A stretch of DNA of 5,323 nt from Candidatus Ratteibacteria bacterium. GTDB lineage: Bacteria > CAIJMQ01. The notes under the pieces are model-generated. The model was given only the letters and a program-made list of their open reading frames with translations. It ran no database searches and was not told the DNA's origin. The stretch is from the NCBI GenBank assembly GCA_028715665.1, contig JAQURI010000104.1, forward strand, positions 1 through 5,323, in the 5' to 3' direction. The position numbers and the translations under genes are program-made. This document shows, in pieces, positions 1 to 4,720 of this stretch (its first letter is position 1; the number at the start of each line of letters is the position of its first letter).

Positions 1-123
1 CAACAATAATTCTACGTCCCCCATTATGCATATAATTTCATTACATGTTTTTATGAGCAAAATACAGCTTTTCTTCTGTTTGGCGGGTTCCGCCCCGATG
101 CCCTCTTCAATTAAAGAAAGTCT
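1..123 (-). pseudogene. dnaN: Continuation of dnaN beyond the in-frame stop (partial, runs off left edge)
   Basis: The 41 codons after the TGA stay open in the same frame as far as base 1. They begin RLSLIEEGIG, the expected continuation of the clamp motif DGHRLSL, and contain IKTCNEIICIMGDVELLL, which lines up with the domain II stretch usually read as (V/I)(I/L)P(R/H)KTxNEI followed by an acidic DVEL segment. No frameshift is therefore needed to explain the break, only a stop replacing one codon. The match is poorer than in the first 165 residues: the near-invariant Pro of the ILPxK motif is Leu, the next basic residue is Ile, and Cys occurs at positions normally held by Val or Leu. This could be decay after loss of function or poor base quality near a contig end. 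The rest of domain II and all of domain III lie outside the window. Confidence 0.72.
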
Positions 124-639
124 TCATCCGTTCGTGCCCCCCATCTCTATGCTATCGCCTTTTATTAACAAAAACACGCCCGTTAGGGTATATCTGCTCT
201 CCTCTTTCGAGACGGCAAGAATGGTCTTTTGGATCATCGATTTCAATAAACCGCCTTTTATATTAACCTTTTGTCCAACGATTTCCGGGAAATCAGGGAA
301 ATCGTCCGGAGGAAGAGTGTTTATCCGCACGCGCGTGCGGGAACATTTTATTATTGTGCTGTTTTTTTCCGTAGAAATTTCCAGTTCTTCCCTGGGAAAC
401 TCCTTTATTAACTCCAAAACCCTTTTTCCCGGCAGGGATATTGTTCCCTCTTCTATGATTTCTCCCGAAACACCGCTTTTGACACCCACTTCCAAATCTG
501 TGCTAAAAAGGGATATTTTCCCGTTTTCGGCCGTCAAAAGAAAATATGAAAGTATCGGCAACGTTGTCCTTATAGAAATAACGCCCTGTATAATTTGTAA
601 ACTTTTAAATAGTTCGCTTTGTGTTATTTTGATTCTCAT
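124..639 (-). CDS. dnaN: DNA polymerase III sliding clamp (beta subunit), N-terminal part ended by in-frame TGA
   Basis: The beta clamp is a ring that encircles DNA and tethers the replicative polymerase. The 171 residues here match domain I and the start of domain II: STDLEVG near 46-52 (the TDLE motif), LPPDDFPDFP near 109-118 (the edFPxlP motif), and SRYTLTGVFLLIKGDSIEM near 148-166, which normally leads into VATDGHRL. The start is well supported: AAGGAG lies 5 bases upstream of ATG (positions 645-650), and the MRIKITQSEL opening fits the family. The usual length is about 365-380 residues, so this is less than half a clamp. It ends at a TGA (124-126) where the conserved His of DGHRL should be, and the preceding residues read G-G-T-N-G instead of V-A-T-D-G. 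Homology continues in the same frame beyond the stop (separate entry). The gene follows dnaA in the common dnaA-dnaN order. A product this short could not form a ring. Identity is certain; whether the break is biological or a sequence error is not. Confidence 0.9.
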   Translation of the reverse strand: MRIKITQSELFKSLQIIQGVISIRTTLPILSYFLLTAENGKISLFSTDLEVGVKSGVSGEIIEEGTISLPGKRVLELIKEFPREELEISTEKNSTIIKCSRTRVRINTLPPDDFPDFPEIVGQKVNIKGGLLKSMIQKTILAVSKEESRYTLTGVFLLIKGDSIEMGGTNG

Positions 640-848
640 TTTTTCTCCTTGACCCGTTTAATGTTTTGCTTTTAACGAGCCGTTATTATTTTTAATAATT
701 ATATATTAAAAACATATTCTTAATAATAGGTGTTGTTAATAAATAGGATAAAGTCATAAGTCTTTGTTTTTAATGTTATTAACTTTAATAATATTGTGTG
801 GAAAAATTTTAAAATTATACACATTATTAACATTATAAAAATTTTTTA
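640..848. other. Candidate oriC segment: AT-rich dnaA-dnaN spacer with DnaA-box-like 9-mers
   Basis: This spacer is almost entirely A and T, with no supportable gene. It holds one perfect DnaA box matching TTATNCACA (TTATACACA, 815-823, plus strand). Directly abutting it is TTATTAACA (824-832), one base off consensus. Other near matches are TTATTAACA on the minus strand (734-742), TTATTAACT (776-784, two off) and TTTTCCACA on the minus strand (797-805, one off). DnaA binds such boxes to open an adjacent AT-rich unwinding element, and origins are commonly found beside dnaA. That this is oriC is an inference from position, base composition and boxes; base skew was not computed. The spacer must also hold the leader of dnaN. 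I found no convincing -35/-10 pair, only isolated TATAAT-like strings, which are expected by chance here. Confidence 0.5.
815..823 (+). promoter_or_regulatory. DnaA box TTATACACA (perfect TTATNCACA)
   Basis: Perfect match to the bacterial DnaA-box consensus, 26 bases downstream of the dnaA stop codon. It is the first of three consecutive 9-mers that each begin TTAT (815-823, 824-832, 833-841), with decreasing match to the consensus. The second differs at one base; the third only keeps TTAT. Confidence 0.6.
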
Positions 849-2195
849 CTAACTTTTTATGTTTTGTATTATCTGGTTAATCATTTGGTCGAGGTTTTTA
901 TCCGTTTTTCTCCTTGTTTTTATTAAATTGCACGCATGTATCACGGTCGTATGGTCTCTACCCCCGAAATTATAACCTATCCCGGGAAAAGAAAAATCGG
1001 TCAATTCCCTGACCAAATACATCGCAACTTGGCGTGGATAAGCGATTAACCGATCACGTTTTTTGGAGTTCATTTCCGCAACTTTTATATTAAAAACCCC
1101 GCTAACCGCTTCCTTAATTAAATCGATTGTTATCGGTTTTTTTGCTTCATCAACCCTTATTAAATCTTTTAATAAATCTTTTACAACATCAAGGCTCAAA
1201 TTTTTCCCATTAAGGGAAGAATATGCTACTACTCTTATCAGCGCCCCCTCCAACTCTCTTATATTTGCCGTGATCCCAGAGCCAATATAAGACAACACCT
1301 CGTCGGGCACGTTATATCCGTAAAATGCAGCCTTTTTTTGCAGAATAGCCATTCTTGTTTCGAAATCCGCAGGTTGTATATCCGCCACCAATCCCCAGCG
1401 GAACCGCGACATAAGCCGTTTTTCCAACGTGGGAATTTCTTGCGGCGGACGGTCGCTGGAAATCACGATTTGTTTATGGGCATCATAAAGTTCGTTGAAA
1501 GTATGGAAAAATTCCGCCTCAGTGCTTTCTTTTCCGGCAATAAAGTGGATGTCGTCTATTAAAAGCACGCCCAAAGAACGGTAATTCTTGCGAAACTTTT
1601 CGGTAGTCCTGTTTTGTATGGCGTCTATCAATTGATTGGTAAATTTTTCGCTGGAAATATATTGAATATTTTTATCTCCGTGTTTTGCAATAAGTTCGTT
1701 GCCGATTGCCTGCATTAGATGAGTTTTTCCCAGCCCTACGCCGCCGTAGATAAAGAAAGGGTTATACGCTTTGCCGGGAGAATTAGCGACAGCTATCGCA
1801 GCAGCATGGGCAAATTGGTTCCCGCCCCCGACAACGAACTTATCGAAAGTATAGTTGGGGTTTAATCGGGTCGAGAAACCCGTATAGTGCTGGTCGAACA
1901 AAGGCAGCCCCCGCGGCTTTGTCCTTGGGTTTCCTTTAATTTCATGACGTATAGAAAATTCTATTTTGATTTTCCGGTCTGTAATGGAGGATAGCCCTTT
2001 ATCTATTATCTCCCTGTAATTTTTATTGATCCAATCGGCAAATAATTGGGATGGGGCTTCAACGTTAAGAATATCTTTGTCGGACGAGATAAACTTAAGC
2101 GGTTTAAACCACATATTAAAACTTTTCTCGTCAACTTGTTCTTTTATTGTCGACAAAACCTTGTTCCACACCTCGGTTTCTTTAGATGAACTCAT
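849..2195 (-). CDS. dnaA: Chromosomal replication initiator protein DnaA
   Basis: DnaA binds DnaA boxes at oriC, forms an ATP-dependent filament that melts the origin, recruits the helicase, and acts as a transcription factor. All four domains are present in 448 residues, a normal length. Domain I (about 1-80) contains the typical SFNMWFKPLKF segment. A short domain II linker follows (about 85-110). Domain III is AAA+: Walker A GGVGLGKTH at 151-159, Walker B LLIDDIHF at 211-218, the box VII arginine-finger region LMSRFRWGL at 261-269, and sensor 2 ANIRELEGAL at 310-319. Domain IV is the DNA-binding helix-turn-helix with the signature GGRDHTTVIHA at 411-421. No key residue is missing. The ATG at 2195 gives the expected N-terminus; the ribosome binding site is weak (AAGGG, 5 bases upstream). 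The stop is TAG. DnaA boxes lie 12-32 bases upstream of the start, suggesting autoregulation. murI lies 383 bases upstream and dnaN follows. Confidence 0.98.
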   Translation of the reverse strand: MSSSKETEVWNKVLSTIKEQVDEKSFNMWFKPLKFISSDKDILNVEAPSQLFADWINKNYREIIDKGLSSITDRKIKIEFSIRHEIKGNPRTKPRGLPLFDQHYTGFSTRLNPNYTFDKFVVGGGNQFAHAAAIAVANSPGKAYNPFFIYGGVGLGKTHLMQAIGNELIAKHGDKNIQYISSEKFTNQLIDAIQNRTTEKFRKNYRSLGVLLIDDIHFIAGKESTEAEFFHTFNELYDAHKQIVISSDRPPQEIPTLEKRLMSRFRWGLVADIQPADFETRMAILQKKAAFYGYNVPDEVLSYIGSGITANIRELEGALIRVVAYSSLNGKNLSLDVVKDLLKDLIRVDEAKKPITIDLIKEAVSGVFNIKVAEMNSKKRDRLIAYPRQVAMYLVRELTDFSFPGIGYNFGGRDHTTVIHACNLIKTRRKTDKNLDQMINQIIQNIKS

Positions 2196-2207
2196 TTTAG
2201 CCCTTTT

Positions 2208-2227
2208 TTATTCACAGGTTATCCACA
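2208..2227 (+). promoter_or_regulatory. Two perfect DnaA boxes in phase, immediately upstream of dnaA
   Basis: TTATTCACA (2208-2216) and TTATCCACA (2219-2227) both match TTATNCACA perfectly. They share an orientation, and their starts are 11 bases apart, about one helical turn, so two DnaA molecules could bind the same face of the DNA. They sit 12-32 bases upstream of the dnaA start codon, inside the probable 5' leader, a position suited to autorepression or to a second origin subregion. The boxes are read directly; their role is inferred. Confidence 0.7.
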
Positions 2228-2279
2228 TAAAACAACGAGTTATTAAGAGGCGGCGGTGTAAGCCTGTGCGCAGAATAAG

Positions 2280-2312
2280 CAGCTCTTTCGCAAGCTGGTT
2301 TTTTCTTTTTTT
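2280..2312 (+). terminator. Terminator-like hairpin with T tract on plus strand
   Basis: CAGCT (2280-2284) pairs with AGCTG (2293-2297) around an 8-base loop. It is followed by G and then T6-C-T7 (2299-2312), the layout of an intrinsic terminator for plus-strand transcription. No plus-strand gene precedes it; the only DNA upstream is the dnaA 5' region read antisense. It might end a short RNA starting near 2230-2255 or stop antisense transcription. On the minus strand the same bases form a hairpin in the dnaA leader, preceded by an A tract. The stem is short. Confidence 0.3.
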
Positions 2313-2324
2313 CGGCAGAAGAGA

Positions 2325-2352
2325 ATTTTAAAAAGCCGCTGAGAGCCAACAA
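2325..2352 (-). promoter_or_regulatory. Possible dnaA promoter
   Basis: On the minus strand, TTGTTG (2352-2347) and TAAAAT (2330-2325) are separated by 16 bases, a modest -35 with a 5-of-6 -10 box. A DnaA-box-like site, TGTGGACAA on this strand (2354-2362), directly abuts the -35 side, as expected of an autoregulated dnaA promoter. The implied leader is about 120 bases. AT-rich DNA yields many chance matches, so this is a weak call. Confidence 0.25.
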
Positions 2353-2526
2353 CTTGTCCACAATAATTCCTTCCCTTTTTAGGCACATCGTTTTATGTTA
2401 TTTTTAAAATAGCCAATACTTTAAAACAAGTATTCGGAGACGCTTATCAGGGTGCATTTTACCCCAAAGACAATAAAATTTCAAGTGGGGGGAAATAAAT
2501 CATAAGGCTTATACATCTCGGTTTTT

Positions 2527-2550
2527 AAAAATCTCACCGCATATATGCGG
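2527..2550 (-). terminator. Weak intrinsic terminator candidate downstream of murI
   Basis: The perfect palindrome CCGCATATATGCGG (2537-2550) begins 28 bases past the murI stop codon. On the minus strand it folds as a 5-bp GC-rich stem with a TATA loop. Five bases later comes TTTTT (2531-2527). The position is right for ending the amidase-murI transcript, but the stem is short and the T run is neither long nor adjacent. It could instead be a protein-binding palindrome. Confidence 0.3.
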
Positions 2551-2578
2551 ATAAAAAATAATCGGAGAGTCAATAAAA

Positions 2579-3385
2579 TTATTCATCTAAAACAATGTGT
2601 TTAACAGTGCCGATTTTTTCTCTTAAAAAAAATCGCGCCGACAGGGCAAATTTGTCAGGGTCGTCGCTTACATAGAATTTATAATGGCGATGCATAATCG
2701 TTGTGTTCCTTAACGAGTTTTCATTTAGTAGTTGTTTTAAATGAAATGCCGTTTCAAAAGAAGTATCTATAAGAGTTACCCCGGGTTCGAGTTCTTCCTG
2801 AAAAAGTCGCTTTAAAAGCGGATAATGAGTGCAGCCGAGTATGAGCGTGTCTATTTTTGCTTTTTTGAAAGGCAAAATATATTCTTTAAGAATGGTTCGG
2901 GTGACATTTTTGTCAACCCATCCTTCTTCAACGAGCGGGACCAAAAGAGGTGCCGCAACGGTAGTTATCATTATTTTGGGGTTGGTTTTTTTTATAAAAG
3001 ACTGATAACTTGCGCTTTCGATGGTCGTTTTTGTACCAATAACGCCTATTTTATTGTTTTTGGTCATTGCAACCGCTTTTTGCGCCGCCGGTTCAATGAC
3101 CCCTATTACGGGTATTTTAATTTTTTTCTTTAAATCGCCAAGTGCCGTCGAAGACGCCGTATGGCATGCCACTACAAGTACCTTTATCCCTAAATTTTCT
3201 AAAAAACGCGCGATTTGCAGAGAAAAATTTTTAATAACTTTCGGCGACTTAGTCCCATATGGTAAGCGTGCAGTGTCGCCGAAATATATTAAATTTTCAT
3301 TTGGAAGAAGGGTTTTGATGCCTTTAAAAAGAGTCAAGCCCCCAACGCCGGAATCAAACATTCCGATAGGCTTGATTGTTTTCAT
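2579..3385 (-). CDS. murI: Glutamate racemase
   Basis: MurI interconverts L- and D-glutamate in the cytoplasm, supplying the D-Glu that MurD adds to peptidoglycan precursors. The 268-residue length is normal. Visible motifs: FDSGVGGLT at 10-18 with the first catalytic-side Asp (D11), FGDTARLPYGTKS at 35-47, the first catalytic Cys in ACHTAS (C74), GVIEPA at 95-100, VPLVEEGW at 149-156, and the second catalytic Cys in GCTHYPLL (C185, with H187) at 184-191. The residue after C74 is His, where the family usually has Asn (ACNTAS). ATG at 3385 is the only sensible start, since the next Met (residue 9) would cut into the DSGVGG strand. No Shine-Dalgarno sequence is visible; the start lies 8 bases past the amidase stop codon, so translational coupling is likely. 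The stop is TAA. Confidence 0.96.
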   Translation of the reverse strand: MKTIKPIGMFDSGVGGLTLFKGIKTLLPNENLIYFGDTARLPYGTKSPKVIKNFSLQIARFLENLGIKVLVVACHTASSTALGDLKKKIKIPVIGVIEPAAQKAVAMTKNNKIGVIGTKTTIESASYQSFIKKTNPKIMITTVAAPLLVPLVEEGWVDKNVTRTILKEYILPFKKAKIDTLILGCTHYPLLKRLFQEELEPGVTLIDTSFETAFHLKQLLNENSLRNTTIMHRHYKFYVSDDPDKFALSARFFLREKIGTVKHIVLDE

Positions 3386-3393
3386 GTTTATAA

Positions 3394-4497
3394 TTATTGT
3401 GTAAAACCGGAGCTTATGTCAAAAGCTTTCTTAAATTGAAATATGCTTTCCGCCAAATTCTCCGCTAAAGTTTGTCTATGCCTGTAACTTCTTAAAAGTT
3501 TTTCTTCGGACGGATTGCTTATGAAACCAATTTCCACCAGTACTGCCGGAGCTTCAAGCCCCCGAAGAACATAAAAAAGCGCAGATTTAACGCCTCTGTT
3601 CGGGGTAGAAAAAGTGCCGTCTAATTTAGACTGAATCATTTCCGCAAACATTTTACTCTCTTTTCTGTATTCTGTATATTTCAGGTCGGCGAGTAGTGCC
3701 AAGAATTCTTTGTTTTTATTGGAAGAATTTGGTTCAAACGCAATTACGGAGTTCTCTACCGCTTCTACCGCTCTTGCGAGGTCATCTGTAGCGGGAGACA
3801 AAAAATAGCTTTCGAATCCGGTAGCCCTGGAAGAAAAAGCCGCGTTGCAATGAATTGATAAAAAAAGTTCTACATCGGAAGAATTTGCGATTGCGACTCG
3901 CCTTTGCAGCGAAACAAAAGCGTCTTCGTCTCTGGTAAGAATGACATTGACCCCCTGCTTTTCTAAAATTTCTTTTACCCTTTTTGCTATGTCGAGAGTG
4001 ACGGTCTTTTCAGTTAATCCCGTGGGACCGACTGCGCCAGCGTCTTTTCCGCCGTGACCGGCATCAAGAACCACTGTTTTAAGAAAGACCGAGGAGCTTT
4101 GTTCCGTTTCGTCCCCGGCAGTTTTTCTTGAGATATCTATAACGATGCGGGCAGGACTTCGCAAAGAATAGACGTGATAATCCCCCGCCGACTTATCCAA
4201 TTTAATTATAATTTTAGATTTGCTGTACGAAATATTTTGCACCAACCCGTCGCTGACGGTCCACAGGTTCTGGCTAAGCGTCGACTTTAATTCGGGAATG
4301 CTTAACAAAAGCGTGTCGTAAGAAGTTTTTCTTGCGCTATAGCGAGACAGCGTATCGATTTCCACCACTATGCGGGTTTTATCAAGTTCGGAATGGGACC
4401 TGATTTCTCTTAGGCGGACTTGGGCGGATGCTTTTAATGAAAAAGCGAACCAAAATAATAAAAAAAAGCTGATTATAAATCTACAATTTTTTGTCAT
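3394..4497 (-). CDS. amiC: Periplasmic N-acetylmuramoyl-L-alanine amidase (AMIN + Amidase_3, AmiC-like)
   Basis: This zinc amidase cuts the bond between N-acetylmuramic acid and L-alanine in peptidoglycan, typically at division septa. The 367 residues begin with a signal peptide: positive MTKNCR, a hydrophobic core about 7-21, and a probable cleavage after ASA (23-25). An AMIN-type beta-rich domain (about 27-125) follows, used in AmiC relatives to localise to the envelope or septum. After a short linker the Amidase_3 domain (about 140-358) shows zinc ligands H148 (LDAGHGGKDAGA), E163 (LTEK) and H216 (SIHCNA), and catalytic E322 (VEIGFISN). The segment at about 237-290, containing AVENS, LLADL and ESKMFAEMIQ, resembles the regulatory helix insertion of AmiA/B/C enzymes, which are activated by LytM proteins such as EnvC or NlpD; dependence on such an activator is inferred. 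It could equally be named amiA or amiB by family. No clear Shine-Dalgarno precedes the ATG. It is first in a likely operon with murI. Confidence 0.93.
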   Translation of the reverse strand: MTKNCRFIISFFLLFWFAFSLKASAQVRLREIRSHSELDKTRIVVEIDTLSRYSARKTSYDTLLLSIPELKSTLSQNLWTVSDGLVQNISYSKSKIIIKLDKSAGDYHVYSLRSPARIVIDISRKTAGDETEQSSSVFLKTVVLDAGHGGKDAGAVGPTGLTEKTVTLDIAKRVKEILEKQGVNVILTRDEDAFVSLQRRVAIANSSDVELFLSIHCNAAFSSRATGFESYFLSPATDDLARAVEAVENSVIAFEPNSSNKNKEFLALLADLKYTEYRKESKMFAEMIQSKLDGTFSTPNRGVKSALFYVLRGLEAPAVLVEIGFISNPSEEKLLRSYRHRQTLAENLAESIFQFKKAFDISSGFTQ

Positions 4498-4526
4498 AAA
4501 AGGATTGGCTATTTATTTAATAGCTT

Positions 4527-4555
4527 AATATATATTTTGGGCTATTTAAAAGCAA
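4527..4555 (-). promoter_or_regulatory. Probable promoter of the amidase-murI operon
   Basis: On the minus strand TTGCTT (4555-4550) and TATATT (4532-4527) are separated by exactly 17 bases. The -10 matches TATAAT at five of six bases; the -35 keeps TTG. The -10 lies about 30 bases upstream of the amidase ATG, leaving a short leader. The -35 hexamer overlaps the loop and inner stem of the inverted repeat at 4540-4569, so a protein bound there would probably affect transcription. AT-rich surroundings make chance matches easy. Confidence 0.4.
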
Positions 4556-4569
4556 CTTTTTAAATAGTC
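4540..4569. repeat. Long AT-rich inverted repeat between divergent genes
   Basis: GGCTATTTAAAAG (4540-4552) is complemented by CTTTTTAAATAGTC (4556-4569) across a 3-base CAA centre. The arms pair over 13 positions, with one G-T pair and one bulged T. A second, smaller inverted repeat, GCTATT-TATTT-AATAGC, lies at 4508-4524, and its left arm with the preceding G repeats the same GGCTATTTA string 33 bases away. The pattern fits an operator with several half-sites, or a hairpin without a proper T tract. Which protein might bind is unknown. Confidence 0.5.
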
Positions 4570-4613
4570 AACATGATTTTCTACCGCCAGCTCATTTAGT
4601 TTTTGAAATGTAT

Positions 4614-4619
4614 TATAAT
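4614..4619 (+). promoter_or_regulatory. Candidate -10 box for the SGNH gene
   Basis: A perfect TATAAT on the plus strand lies about 100 bases upstream of the SGNH start. No convincing -35 lies 16-18 bases before it. A second option is TTGACG (4634-4639), which matches the -35 consensus at five of six bases but has only TTAAAG 18 bases later. Either could drive the gene; neither is a complete promoter by inspection. Confidence 0.2.
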
Positions 4620-4720
4620 GTTGAATAGAACATTTGACGCGTTGTTACTTGTGCCCCTTAAAGCATGAAAACGTTCTTTTTTACTCTTGTAGCCTTTTAA
4701 ACAACGGGGGGTCAAAATTT

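Larger units (their letters stand above)
2196..2578. other. murI-dnaA intergenic region (383 bases), regulatory, no gene found
   Basis: I see no protein gene on either strand. In particular there is no rpmH-like reading frame, although rpmH is the usual upstream neighbour of dnaA in many bacteria. From the murI side the gap holds a hairpin CCGCATATATGCGG (2537-2550), a C4/G4 pair of tracts (2462-2465 and 2487-2492) that could form a weak stem, a GGCTATTTTAAAAA motif on the minus strand (2402-2415), a DnaA-box-like TTGTCCACA (2354-2362, one mismatch), a possible dnaA promoter, a terminator-like hairpin on the plus strand (2280-2312), and two perfect DnaA boxes. Together with the spacer on the other side of dnaA, this suggests dnaA is flanked by origin or autoregulatory DNA. 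Confidence 0.6.

Noticed and set aside
124..126. TGA as a reassigned codon (Trp or Gly) or selenocysteine
   Set aside because: Beta clamps need His at this position, so no known TGA reassignment would restore the motif. Other genes here encode Trp with TGG and none contains internal TGA. No SECIS-like hairpin was evident.
26..652. Plus-strand open frame of 208 codons
   Set aside because: It is the antisense shadow of dnaN, has no recognisable motif, and the minus-strand frame has clear beta-clamp homology with a good ribosome binding site.
2026..2331. Plus-strand open frame of 101 codons reaching into the murI-dnaA gap; considered as an rpmH-like basic protein
   Set aside because: It overlaps the dnaA N-terminus, and its short basic stretch does not match the ribosomal protein L34 pattern.
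2825..3404. Two plus-strand open frames (102 and 127 codons) opposite murI
   Set aside because: Antisense shadows of a complete glutamate racemase, with no homology or start signals of their own.
4665..4700. Eleven-codon ORF (MKTFFFTLVAF) upstream of the SGNH gene, considered as a leader peptide
   Set aside because: No ribosome binding site precedes it and it lacks the repeated codons or attenuator hairpins of known leader peptides.
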